A DNA stretch of 9,730 nt. Source: Pelobacter sp. UBA6812. Lineage in GTDB: Bacteria; Desulfobacterota; Desulfuromonadia; Desulfuromonadales; Syntrophotaleaceae. The notes below the pieces were generated by a model. The model did not search any database. It was not told the DNA's origin and worked only from the letters and a program-made list of their open reading frames with translations. The DNA lies in assembly GCA_002452265.1 (NCBI GenBank), contig DKEW01000010.1, positions 42,275 to 52,004 on the forward strand, read 5' to 3'. The translations under genes were made by a program, and so were the position numbers. Of the stretch, positions 1 through 6,972 are shown in pieces (position 1 is the first letter of the stretch; each line of letters opens with the position of its first letter).

Positions 1-122
1 TGGCGCCGATCCACCATCATTTCGAGCTCAAGGGGTGGGCCGAACCGAAGATCATTGTTCGCTTCTGGATCATCAGCATTATTCTCGCACTGGTGGCTCT
101 ATCCACCCTCAAGTTGAGGTAG
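1..122 (+). CDS. mraY: Phospho-N-acetylmuramoyl-pentapeptide-transferase, 3' end only
   Basis: Only the last 39 complete codons are present, read in the frame starting at base 3 and ending with TAG at 120-122. The visible peptide contains the HHHFE motif followed by LKGW and EPKIIVRFW, then a final hydrophobic segment ending in STLKLR. This is the classic C-terminus of MraY. MraY is the multi-pass inner-membrane enzyme that transfers phospho-MurNAc-pentapeptide from UDP to undecaprenyl phosphate, making lipid I. The histidine triad lies by the Mg2+-dependent active site in known structures. The stop codon is three bases before murD, and the murD ribosome-binding site lies within the last mraY codons, so the two genes are probably coupled. 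The rest of the gene lies upstream of the window. Confidence 0.96.
   Translation, partial: APIHHHFELKGWAEPKIIVRFWIISIILALVALSTLKLR
116..120 (+). promoter_or_regulatory. Ribosome-binding site of murD, inside mraY
   Basis: GAGGT lies 5 bases before the murD ATG and overlaps the last codons and stop of mraY. It supports ATG 126 as the murD start. Confidence 0.7.
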
Positions 123-125
123 TTC

Positions 126-1478
126 ATGGCCGGGTATGCCGGAAAAAATGTGGTTGTCGTCGGTGCCGGTTGCACAGGGCTGGGTCTGGCCAGGTTCTTT
201 CTGGACCTTGGGGCGACGGTAACGCTGTCTGACAGCCGCAAGCGCGAAGCCCTTATCGGCGTGGATGATCTTGCAGAGCGCGGCCTGCGTTTCGATTGCG
301 GCAGCCACGATCCCGCACTTCTGGCCAGAGCAGACCTGATTGCCATCAGTCCCGGTATTCCCTTGACGGTGCCGGCTGTGGCTTCGGCAATGCAGGCCGG
401 TGTTCCGGTGTTGGGTGAAATCGAGATTGCCGCACGTGAGCTGTCGGCTCCGATGGTGGCGATTACCGGTACCAACGGCAAATCGACAACGACATGCTTG
501 ATTGGTGAAGTTCTGCGCTGCTGGGGGCGCAAGGCATTTGTTGGTGGCAATCTCGGCACTCCGCTTATCGAGGCAACACGGTGCACCGATTGGGATTGGA
601 TTGTGGCGGAAATCTCGTCATTTCAGTTGGAGGCGATTGAAATCTTCCGACCTCGATACGGTATGCTGCTCAACCTCACCGAGGATCATCTCGATCGGTA
701 TCCCGATATGGCCAGCTACCTGGCAGCTAAATTGCGGTTGTTCGAAAACATGACGGGCGACGATGTGGCGGTCCTGAATGCCGATGACCCTCTGGTGATG
801 CAATGCACTGAGAATATGTCCTGCCGAAAAGTTTTGTTTTCCTCCAGTAAGGTGCTTGAGCAAGGGATGGGGTTTGACGGAGAGCATATCGTCTGGCGGC
901 ATGCGGGACAGCAACAGCGTTTCCCGGTTGCGGCTTTACGGCTCAAAGGTATGCACAATGTCGAGAACGTCATGGCCTCACTGATCCCCCCGCTTATGGA
1001 GGGTTGTCCTGCTGAAGTGGCATGGCAGGCGGTATGTGGATTCGGTGGACTGGATCATCGCATGGTCTTGGTGCGGGAACTGGATGGTGTGAGCTGGTAC
1101 GACGATTCCAAGGGCACCAATGTCGGCAGCGTGGTAAAAAGCCTGGCCGGCCTGGATGCCCCGGTGACTCTCATCGCCGGTGGCAAGGATAAAGGTGGGG
1201 ATTACGCGCCGTTGGCGGAATCGGTTCGCGAAAAAGTTGACCATCTGATCCTGATTGGGCAGGCTGCCGATCGCATGCAGGAAGCCTTTGCCGGGATGAG
1301 CGAAATTTTGCGGGTTGCAAGTTTGGAAGAGGCGGTTCAACTTGCGCACCGGGTAACGGTAGCCGGTGGTACGGTTCTGTTGTCGCCCGGTTGTTCGAGT
1401 TTTGATATGTTTCGCAGCTATGCCGAGCGCGGGGAGATCTTCTGCCGTGCCGTGCTGGCCTTGCAGGCAAACGGTTGA
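126..1478 (+). CDS. murD: UDP-N-acetylmuramoylalanine--D-glutamate ligase
   Basis: This 450-residue protein matches the usual length of MurD, the cytoplasmic ligase that adds D-glutamate to UDP-MurNAc-L-Ala using ATP. The N-terminal domain (about 1-100) is a Rossmann-like fold with VVGAGCTGLG at 11-20 for the UDP substrate. The central ATPase domain carries the P-loop GTNGKST at 115-121. It also has AEISSFQLE at 161-169, NLTEDHLDRY at 183-192, and a lysine in AAKLRLFEN (K202) that aligns with the carbamylated lysine of E. coli MurD. The C-terminal domain begins near 305 with GGLDHR, then DDSKGTN at 326-332, AGGKDKG at 351-357 and the D-Glu-binding SPGCSSFDMF at 420-429. ATG 126 is chosen because GAGGT sits 5 bases upstream and the N-terminus fits the family. 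All motifs look intact. Confidence 0.98.
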   Translation: MAGYAGKNVVVVGAGCTGLGLARFFLDLGATVTLSDSRKREALIGVDDLAERGLRFDCGSHDPALLARADLIAISPGIPLTVPAVASAMQAGVPVLGEIEIAARELSAPMVAITGTNGKSTTTCLIGEVLRCWGRKAFVGGNLGTPLIEATRCTDWDWIVAEISSFQLEAIEIFRPRYGMLLNLTEDHLDRYPDMASYLAAKLRLFENMTGDDVAVLNADDPLVMQCTENMSCRKVLFSSSKVLEQGMGFDGEHIVWRHAGQQQRFPVAALRLKGMHNVENVMASLIPPLMEGCPAEVAWQAVCGFGGLDHRMVLVRELDGVSWYDDSKGTNVGSVVKSLAGLDAPVTLIAGGKDKGGDYAPLAESVREKVDHLILIGQAADRMQEAFAGMSEILRVASLEEAVQLAHRVTVAGGTVLLSPGCSSFDMFRSYAERGEIFCRAVLALQANG

Positions 1479-1486
1479 TGTTATGA
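1478..1486 (+). other. Two-codon ORF linking murD stop and ftsW start
   Basis: ATG-TTA-TGA is seen directly. Its ATG (1478-1480) shares the final A of the murD stop TGA (1476-1478). Its own TGA (1484-1486) overlaps the ftsW ATG (1483-1485). This could pass a terminating ribosome from murD to ftsW, which lacks a good Shine-Dalgarno sequence. It may be chance; translation of this mini-ORF is not shown. Confidence 0.3.
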
Positions 1487-2592
1487 CAGAGCGTGGCGGA
1501 TACGACTATTGGCTTTTGGCGGTGGCCGCTGTGTTGACAGCCATCGGTGTGCTGATGGTCTATTCATCATCCTCGATCATGGCGGCCGAGCATTACAAAG
1601 ACGGATTTTATTTTCTCAAAAGGCAGGGTAGTTTTGCGCTGGTGGGCATCCTCCTGTTGCTTGCCGCCATGCGTATCGATTACCATCATCTGCGCCGACT
1701 GGCGGCATTGGGCTTGCTGATCAGTGCCGTGCTTCTTGCCCTGGTGCTGGTACCCGGTGTCGGAGCTTCGGCAGGGGGGGCCGCGCGCTGGATCCGTATC
1801 GCCGGATTTACCCTGCAGCCGTCCGAAATTGCCAAGGTGGCGTTGGTGCTGTTCATGGCCCACTCCCTGGCTCGCAAACCGGAAAAGAACTTGCGCACCT
1901 TTAAGCTCGGCGTCTTGCCCTACCTGGTGATTCTGGGAATGATGCTGGTGATGCTGATGTTGCAGCCCGACCTCGGCAGTTCAATGACCATGGGGGCGGT
2001 TGCTCTGGGCATGATGCTGGTTGCAGGCAGCTGTTTCAGGCATATTCTGGTGTCGATACTTCCGGCATTGCCGGCTCTGTATGTCGCCATCTGGCGGGTG
2101 GATTATCGCAGGCGTCGCATGCTGGCGTTCATGGATCCATGGAAATATCCGTCCGACGAGGGGTTCCAGATCACCCAGAGTCTGATCGCTTTCGCCAACG
2201 GCGGCTGGAAAGGGCAGGGACTTGGACAGAGTCAGCAAAAACTGTTTTTTCTGCCTGAGGCGCACACCGACTTCATTTTTTCCGTGGTAGGCGAGGAAGC
2301 CGGATTTATCGGCGTGTTGACCATCGCCGTGCTGTTTCTGGTGCTGGTGTGGCTTGGTTTGCGCATCGCCTGGATGGCGCCGGATGAATTCGGACGCTAC
2401 CTGGCGTTTGGCCTGACCCTGCTGCTTGGTCTCGAAGCCTTCACCAACATGGCCGTGGTTATGTCGTTGTTACCGACCAAAGGGCTGGCCTTGCCGTTTC
2501 TGTCTTACGGTGGCAGTAGTCTTGTAGTCTCGTTGTTGGCTGTAGGCATTCTGCTGAATATTTCAAGCCAGATCGAGGGGGGGAAGTCATGA
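1483..2592 (+). CDS. ftsW: Septal peptidoglycan glycosyltransferase FtsW (SEDS family)
   Basis: This 369-residue protein is a multi-pass membrane protein with about ten hydrophobic segments. SEDS proteins such as FtsW polymerise lipid II into glycan strands and work with the transpeptidase FtsI (PBP3) at the septum. Family signatures in order are VYSSS at 26-30, LQPSEIAK at 111-118, QPDLGSS at 161-167, PEAHTDFIFSVVGEE at 258-272 and LPFLSYGGSS at 337-346. D263, in the HTDF motif, corresponds to the catalytic aspartate of this family. The frame stays open upstream to 1366, but that stretch encodes non-FtsW residues inside murD. ATG 1483 gives a normal short cytoplasmic N-terminus before the first membrane segment at about 8-29. 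It is 4 bases past the murD stop, with no clear Shine-Dalgarno sequence, so reinitiation is likely. The gene overlaps murG by 4 bases. FtsW rather than RodA is inferred from location and motifs. Confidence 0.96.
   Translation: MTERGGYDYWLLAVAAVLTAIGVLMVYSSSSIMAAEHYKDGFYFLKRQGSFALVGILLLLAAMRIDYHHLRRLAALGLLISAVLLALVLVPGVGASAGGAARWIRIAGFTLQPSEIAKVALVLFMAHSLARKPEKNLRTFKLGVLPYLVILGMMLVMLMLQPDLGSSMTMGAVALGMMLVAGSCFRHILVSILPALPALYVAIWRVDYRRRRMLAFMDPWKYPSDEGFQITQSLIAFANGGWKGQGLGQSQQKLFFLPEAHTDFIFSVVGEEAGFIGVLTIAVLFLVLVWLGLRIAWMAPDEFGRYLAFGLTLLLGLEAFTNMAVVMSLLPTKGLALPFLSYGGSSLVVSLLAVGILLNISSQIEGGKS
2575..2583 (+). promoter_or_regulatory. Ribosome-binding site of murG inside the ftsW 3' end
   Basis: GAGGGGGGG lies 5 bases before the murG ATG and is read through as the Glu-Gly-Gly codons of the FtsW C-terminus. 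The purine run gives a strong predicted ribosome-binding site and includes seven consecutive G. Confidence 0.65.
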
Positions 2593-3665
2593 AATTATTG
2601 CTGGCAGGAGGAGGAACCGGCGGCCATCTGTTCCCCGCAGTGGCTCTGGCTCAGCGGCTTCTTGAACAGGATCCCGCCTCGCAGGTATTGTTTGTCGGCA
2701 CCGACCGTGGGATCGAAGCGCGGGTGTTGCCGGAGCTCGATTTGCCGCTGCGCTGCATCGATATTCGCGGATTTGTCAATCAGGGATTGGCGGGCAAACT
2801 GCGCCTGGTGCCCTGCCTGATAAAAAGTGTCTGGCAGGGGCTTCGCATCCTGCGGGAATTCAAGCCCGATGTGGTCCTCGGGGTGGGCGGTTATGCGTCT
2901 GCGCCCATGCTGGTGGCCGCCCGAATTAAGGGCATTCCGACCGTTATTCATGAACAGAATGCCTGGCCGGGGGTGACCAACCGTCTGCTGGGTGGTTGGG
3001 CCCGTTGTGTCTGCCTGTCCTTTTCAGAAGCGGAGCGCGCTTTTCATCGCGCCACCACCACCGTAACCGGCAACCCCTTGCGCAAGGGGATGGAAGATTG
3101 TCCGCCTATGGATGGTGGCGACCCCGGGTTATTGATATTCGGCGGTAGCCGTGGTGCCCGTGCCATCAACGACGCCCTGCTGGCGGCGTTGCCGCTACTG
3201 GATGCGTGGCGGGGACGGTTGCGGCTTGTGCATCAGACCGGTAGCGACGACTTTCAGCGTATTCGTGAGGGGTATGTCAAGGCTGGTTGGCCTCAGGAAT
3301 GCGTGGTTCCGTTTATTAATGACATGGCAAGCGCCTATGCCAATGCGCATCTGGTGGTATGTCGGGCCGGTGCCACCACCCTGGCTGAACTAGCGGTCTG
3401 TGGCCGCGCGGCTATTCTCATTCCTTATCCCCATGCGGCAGGAGATCATCAGACGATTAATGCCCAGGCTGTGGCCCGCAAGGGTGCTGCCCTGGTCCTG
3501 CCGCAACAGGATCTGACCGCTGAGCACCTGGCCAGTCTGATTATCGATCTGATGGAAAATCGCTCTCGACTGATAAGCATGGCTGCCGCATCCAAATCAC
3601 TTGGGATTGCGGGTGCCGCCGACAGGATTCTCAAGGTATGCCGCACCATGTGCGGGCAAGAATGA
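2589..3665 (+). CDS. murG: UDP-GlcNAc:lipid I N-acetylglucosaminyltransferase
   Basis: This 358-residue protein has the normal MurG length and GT-B layout. MurG works at the cytoplasmic face of the inner membrane and adds GlcNAc from UDP-GlcNAc to lipid I, forming lipid II. The N-terminal acceptor domain has the glycine-rich loop GGGTGGH at 7-13, GVGGYASAP at 98-106 and HEQN at 121-124. The C-terminal donor domain has GGSRGA at 185-190, HQTG at 215-218, CRAGATTLAE at 258-267 and the UDP-GlcNAc-contacting region PHAAGDHQ..NA at 281-292. The start is firm: ATG overlaps the ftsW stop as ATGA, a purine-rich ribosome-binding site lies 5 bases upstream, and the glycine-rich loop falls at the expected distance from the N-terminus. 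The overlap implies coupling to ftsW. The gene is followed by a 47-base spacer. Confidence 0.98.
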   Translation: MKLLLAGGGTGGHLFPAVALAQRLLEQDPASQVLFVGTDRGIEARVLPELDLPLRCIDIRGFVNQGLAGKLRLVPCLIKSVWQGLRILREFKPDVVLGVGGYASAPMLVAARIKGIPTVIHEQNAWPGVTNRLLGGWARCVCLSFSEAERAFHRATTTVTGNPLRKGMEDCPPMDGGDPGLLIFGGSRGARAINDALLAALPLLDAWRGRLRLVHQTGSDDFQRIREGYVKAGWPQECVVPFINDMASAYANAHLVVCRAGATTLAELAVCGRAAILIPYPHAAGDHQTINAQAVARKGAALVLPQQDLTAEHLASLIIDLMENRSRLISMAAASKSLGIAGAADRILKVCRTMCGQE

Positions 3666-3680
3666 ATGTTTTACTTAACA

Positions 3681-3693
3681 CTGCTTTGAGCAG
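3681..3693 (+). other. Short hairpin in the murG-murC spacer
   Basis: CTGCT-TTG-AGCAG is a perfect 5-base-pair stem with a 3-base loop in the 47-base spacer, just before AGAAGG, the only Shine-Dalgarno-like sequence of murC. No run of T follows, so it is not a convincing intrinsic terminator. It could be an mRNA structure or processing site, or chance. Confidence 0.3.
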
Positions 3694-3712
3694 AGAAGGT
3701 TTATAAAACTTT

Positions 3713-5089
3713 ATGTACGGGAAGATTCGCACCATACATTTTGTTGGCATAGGCGGTATTGGCATGAGCGGCATCGCTGAAGTCCTGCTGAATCTTGGCT
3801 ACCGCGTAAGCGGTTCGGATCTGCGGGAGTCGGAGATAACCCGCCGTCTATGCGAACTTGGCGGCATCATCGGTTACGGCCATGCTGCCGAAAACCTTGG
3901 GGATGCGGATGTGGTGGTCACGTCGACCGCCGTCAAATCCGACAACCCCGAGGTAGTCGAAGCGCATCGCCGCTTGATCCCTGTGATCCCGCGTGCCGAA
4001 ATGCTGGCGGAACTGATGCGCATGAAATATGGCATCGCCGTGGCCGGCACTCACGGTAAAACCACCACCACCAGCATGGTTTCCACCGTATTGTCCAAAG
4101 CCGGCATCGATCCGACGGTAGTGATCGGCGGGCGCCTTGATTCCATCGGCTCCAACGCCAAGCTTGGACAGGGGAAATTCCTGGTGGCGGAAGCCGACGA
4201 ATCGGACGGGTCTTTTCTGAAACTGTCCCCGACCATCGCTGTGGTGACCAATGTCGATGCGGATCATCTCGATTTTTATAGTGATCTGGATGAAATTAAA
4301 CGTACTTTTGTTGATTTCATCAACAAAATACCCTTTTACGGAGTAGCGGTACTGTGTCTGGATGATAGCAACATCCAGGCTCTAATACCGCAGGTCGGCA
4401 AACGTTTTGTCACCTACGGCATGACAACCCAGGCCGACTATAACGCCCAGGATGTCACCTATCGGGAAGAACGGACAACCTTCACGGTTTGCCATCAGGG
4501 AGAAATCCTGGGCCAGTTGTCCATTCGTATGCCTGGTCAGCACAATGTTCTCAATGCCCTGGCTGCGGTGGCTGTGGCAAGAGAACTGGAAATTTCCTTT
4601 GAGCAGATCGCCGCAGGGTTTCTTGACTTTTGCGGTGTTCAGCGGCGCTTCCAGCCAAAATACCATGGACAGGATATCATGGTGGTGGACGATTACGGGC
4701 ACCATCCTGCTGAGATCAAGGTCACCTTGGCTGCTGCGCGCAGCGGGTGGAATCGCCGGGTCGTGGCAGTGTTTCAACCGCATCGCTACAGTCGCACCCA
4801 GGCTTTGTTCGATGAATTCGTGACGGCTTTTTATCAAGCCGATCATCTGGTGGTCATGGATATCTATGCTGCCGGCGAAACGCCGATTCCTGGAGTGGAA
4901 GCCAGCCTTCTGGCCGAAGGTGTCGCCGGGCACGGACATCGCGATGTGCATTATTGCCCTGACGCGGAGGCGGTATTGTCTCATCTGAAGCAGGTTGTCA
5001 AACCCGGCGACCTGGTACTGACTCTGGGTGCCGGCAATGTGTGGCAGGTCGGTGAAGCTCTGGCCGACTGGTTAAAGCAAAGAGACTGA
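3713..5089 (+). CDS. murC: UDP-N-acetylmuramate--L-alanine ligase
   Basis: This 458-residue protein is MurC, the cytoplasmic ATP-dependent ligase that attaches L-alanine to UDP-MurNAc, the first amino acid of the stem peptide. The UDP-binding N-terminal domain starts with IHFVGIGGIGMSG at 8-20. The ATPase domain carries the P-loop GTHGKTTTT at 112-120 (K116), then EADESDGSF at 160-168 and TNVDADHLDFY at 179-189. The C-terminal domain contains GVQRRFQ at 308-314, DDYGHHPAEI at 326-335 and QPHRYSRT at 355-362. Length and motif order are complete. ATG 3713 is the only sensible start, because an in-frame TAA at 3704-3706 closes the frame upstream and the N-terminus matches the family. The best Shine-Dalgarno match, AAGG at 3696-3699, is 13 bases away, which is long, so initiation may be modest. 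Murein precursor synthesis continues in murB, one base downstream. Confidence 0.98.
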   Translation: MYGKIRTIHFVGIGGIGMSGIAEVLLNLGYRVSGSDLRESEITRRLCELGGIIGYGHAAENLGDADVVVTSTAVKSDNPEVVEAHRRLIPVIPRAEMLAELMRMKYGIAVAGTHGKTTTTSMVSTVLSKAGIDPTVVIGGRLDSIGSNAKLGQGKFLVAEADESDGSFLKLSPTIAVVTNVDADHLDFYSDLDEIKRTFVDFINKIPFYGVAVLCLDDSNIQALIPQVGKRFVTYGMTTQADYNAQDVTYREERTTFTVCHQGEILGQLSIRMPGQHNVLNALAAVAVARELEISFEQIAAGFLDFCGVQRRFQPKYHGQDIMVVDDYGHHPAEIKVTLAAARSGWNRRVVAVFQPHRYSRTQALFDEFVTAFYQADHLVVMDIYAAGETPIPGVEASLLAEGVAGHGHRDVHYCPDAEAVLSHLKQVVKPGDLVLTLGAGNVWQVGEALADWLKQRD

Positions 5090-5090
5090 T

Positions 5091-5990
5091 ATGAATGTCA
5101 TAGCCGCTGCCTTACGTGAAATTTTACAGGGACCGGTGCTGGTCGGAGAACCGTTGCGCCGTCATACGACCTGGCGTATCGGCGGGCCTGCAGGGCTGTT
5201 TATCGCTCCCCAAAGCGAGGAAGAATTGCTGGCGGCCCTGCATCTGCTGGCGCGGGTCAACATGCCCTGGCTAGCGCTTGGCACCGGTAGTAATATATTG
5301 GTGCGCGATGGTGGTTTTCGCGGTGCAGTCATCCATATGGGTGCTTTGCAAAGCATAGCGTTTCGGGATGATGGCACGGTTAAGGTTGGTGGTGGGCTTT
5401 CCATGATGCGGCTGATACGCCAGGCGGTTCAGCGCGGTCTGGCAGGTCTTGAGGATCTTGCGGGTATTCCGGCTACGGTTGGTGGTGCTGTGAAAATGAA
5501 TGCCGGTGCAGCTGGCCAGGATATGGCCGGGGTATTGGAAGGCGCGCTTCTTGCCGGGTCCGAAGGGATGGAATACTGGACCGCCGAGCGTCTCGATATG
5601 CGCTACCGTGCTTCGGCTGTACCTTCTGATCGCATTGTCGCCGCAGCGATACTCCGTTTCACGCCTGGAGATCCGGAAAGGCTCGAAGCGTGTGTGCAAC
5701 AACGGTTGCATGCACGTCGCAAAGCTCAAGGGGTCGGTAAGCCCAACGCCGGTTCTGTATTCAAGAATCCCCCGGGACATCAAGCCTGGCGTTTGATCGA
5801 CGAGTCCGGCCTGCGTGGTCACAGCATAGGCGGTGCCCAGATTTCGGAAAAACACGCCAATTTCATCATTAACCGTGGTGGCGCCAAAGCGGCCGATGTC
5901 TTGTCGTTGATCGGTCAAATACAAGAGGTGGTACGAGGGCGGACCGGCATCATGCTGGAGCCTGAAGTACAAGTGATCGGAGAGGCCTGA
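5091..5990 (+). CDS. murB: UDP-N-acetylenolpyruvoylglucosamine reductase
   Basis: This 299-residue flavoenzyme reduces the enolpyruvyl group of UDP-GlcNAc-enolpyruvate with NADPH, making UDP-MurNAc, the substrate of MurC. The FAD-binding part includes TTWRIGGPA at 26-34, GTGSNILVRDGGFRG at 64-78 and GIPATVGGAVKMNAGA at 125-140. The substrate domain has RYRAS at 171-175, with R173 as the likely conserved catalytic-site arginine. It also has GSVFKNP at 221-227, whose S222 is the likely proton donor, and LEPEV at 289-293 with catalytic E290. The length of about 300 residues and the short GSVFKNP region point to the type II form, unlike the longer type I enzyme of E. coli. ATG 5091 lies one base after the murC stop. 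Only a weak purine stretch (AGAGA, 5081-5085) precedes it, so translational coupling to murC is likely. Confidence 0.97.
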   Translation: MNVIAAALREILQGPVLVGEPLRRHTTWRIGGPAGLFIAPQSEEELLAALHLLARVNMPWLALGTGSNILVRDGGFRGAVIHMGALQSIAFRDDGTVKVGGGLSMMRLIRQAVQRGLAGLEDLAGIPATVGGAVKMNAGAAGQDMAGVLEGALLAGSEGMEYWTAERLDMRYRASAVPSDRIVAAAILRFTPGDPERLEACVQQRLHARRKAQGVGKPNAGSVFKNPPGHQAWRLIDESGLRGHSIGGAQISEKHANFIINRGGAKAADVLSLIGQIQEVVRGRTGIMLEPEVQVIGEA

Positions 5991-5991
5991 C

Positions 5992-6022
5992 AGCTTTATT
6001 AAGTTTGGGGAATACAAAAGCT
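5992..6022 (+). other. Inverted repeat enclosing the ddl ribosome-binding region
   Basis: AGCTTT at 5992-5997 and AAAGCT at 6017-6022 are perfect 6-base complements. The second arm ends directly before the ddl ATG at 6023. The 19-base loop holds GGGGAA, the only Shine-Dalgarno-like sequence of ddl. The stem is A/T-rich and the loop long, so stability is probably marginal. A role in ddl initiation is speculation. Confidence 0.3.
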
Positions 6023-6943
6023 ATGATGCAACGCCAGGAATTGAAACAAAAAAAAATCGCCGTATTGATGGGTGGCCTTTCCGCAGAGCGGGACGTGTCC
6101 CTGCGCACCGGACGGGCAATCAGCCAGGCCCTTGCGCGGTGCGGATACGACGTGACCGATATCGATGCCGGCCGGGATCTTGCCGTTCAACTTCAGCACT
6201 CCGGTGCCGAGGTTGCATTCATCGCCTTGCACGGCCGCTTCGGCGAAGATGGCACAGTACAAGGTTTGCTGGAGATGTTGGGCATCCCTTATACCGGCAG
6301 TGGCGTATTGGCTTCGAGTCTGGCCATGGATAAGGTTGCAACCAAAAAGATGCTCTGTTATCACGGTATTGCCACTCCGGCGTTTGCTTTTATCCGGGCC
6401 GACCAAGAGCAACAGGGAGCTTTGCCGGATTATCCGCTGGTAGTCAAACCGGCGCGGGAAGGCTCGACAATCGGCATCAGCATTGTGCACAACCAGGAGG
6501 AACTGGCGGCTGGTCTCGACGAGGCCTTCCGGCATGATGATCTGGTACTGCTCGAACAGTTTATTGCCGGAGCGGAAGTCACGGTTGGTGTTCTGGATGG
6601 TCAGCCGCTGCCGATTATTCAGGTGGTGCCCAAAGGCGGCTTTTACGATTACCAGGCAAAATACACGCCGGGGCATACCGAGTACCTGTTGCCGGCTCCG
6701 CTACCTGAAACCATGTATCGGGAATTGCAGGACGCAGCCGTGAAGGTTTTCGAGGCCATTGGTTGCAGCGGGGCGGCGCGGGTCGATTTTATGGTGACCG
6801 ATTCAGCATTTTACTGTCTGGAGGTCAACACCATTCCGGGCATGACCGAAACCAGTCTGCTGCCCAAGGCGGCCGGTGCTGTCGGTATGTCTTTTGATGA
6901 GTTGGTTGAGCGAATTCTTATGGGTGCCGCAGTTCGAAAGTAG
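6023..6943 (+). CDS. ddl: D-alanine--D-alanine ligase
   Basis: This 306-residue ATP-grasp enzyme joins two D-alanines into the dipeptide that MurF adds to the murein precursor. Motifs in order are VLMGGLSAERDVS at 14-26, LHGRFGEDG at 69-77, YTGSG at 90-94, VVKPAREGSTIGIS at 140-153, GAEVTVGVL at 183-191 and the omega-loop YDYQAKY at 208-214. These are followed by RVDFM at 253-257 and the metal-binding EVNTIPGMTETS at 267-278. The tyrosine-containing omega loop is typical of true D-Ala-D-Ala ligases, not the VanA/VanB type D-Ala-D-Lac enzymes. The start is uncertain. ATG 6023 is preferred, since GGGG at 6007-6010 lies 12 bases upstream. ATG 6026 and an in-frame TTG at 6005 are possible, but the TTG has no ribosome-binding site. 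An A9 run at 6048-6056 sits near the start. Which ddl paralogue (ddlA or ddlB type) cannot be assigned, but its cluster position equals ddlB of E. coli. Confidence 0.96.
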   Translation: MMQRQELKQKKIAVLMGGLSAERDVSLRTGRAISQALARCGYDVTDIDAGRDLAVQLQHSGAEVAFIALHGRFGEDGTVQGLLEMLGIPYTGSGVLASSLAMDKVATKKMLCYHGIATPAFAFIRADQEQQGALPDYPLVVKPAREGSTIGISIVHNQEELAAGLDEAFRHDDLVLLEQFIAGAEVTVGVLDGQPLPIIQVVPKGGFYDYQAKYTPGHTEYLLPAPLPETMYRELQDAAVKVFEAIGCSGAARVDFMVTDSAFYCLEVNTIPGMTETSLLPKAAGAVGMSFDELVERILMGAAVRK

Positions 6944-6959
6944 TTTATTCATCTGCACT

Positions 6960-6964
6960 GAGGT
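6960..6964 (+). promoter_or_regulatory. Ribosome-binding site deciding the ftsQ start
   Basis: GAGGT ends 2 bases before ATG 6967, too close for normal initiation, and 8 bases before ATG 6973, an ideal distance. It therefore favours ATG 6973 as the ftsQ start. Confidence 0.6.
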
Positions 6965-6972
6965 AAATGCGC

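Noticed and set aside
17..586. Antisense open frame of 189 codons across mraY/murD
   Set aside because: It runs opposite intact mraY and murD, has no recognisable family features, and is the kind of open frame that GC-rich coding strands produce by chance.
1366..1482. N-terminal extension of FtsW by 39 residues
   Set aside because: The frame is open, but the residues do not resemble FtsW, overlap murD, and would precede a normal FtsW N-terminus. GTG 1447 with GGGGAG 10 bases upstream was considered and is less likely than ATG 1483.
3675..3707. Possible sigma-70 promoter (TTAACA and TATAAA) before murC
   Set aside because: The spacing is about 21 bases, too long, and the start of transcription would fall at the murC ATG, leaving no leader or ribosome-binding site.
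4382..4984. Antisense open frame of 200 codons inside murC
   Set aside because: It is fully opposite the conserved murC ATPase and C-terminal regions, with no recognisable protein family.
5271..6017. Antisense open frame of 248 codons opposite murB
   Set aside because: It lies opposite a complete murB with intact FAD and catalytic motifs, and its translation looks like no known family.
6005..6022. TTG start for ddl adding six residues
   Set aside because: No Shine-Dalgarno sequence precedes it, two ATGs follow at once, and the extra residues are not part of the Ddl fold.
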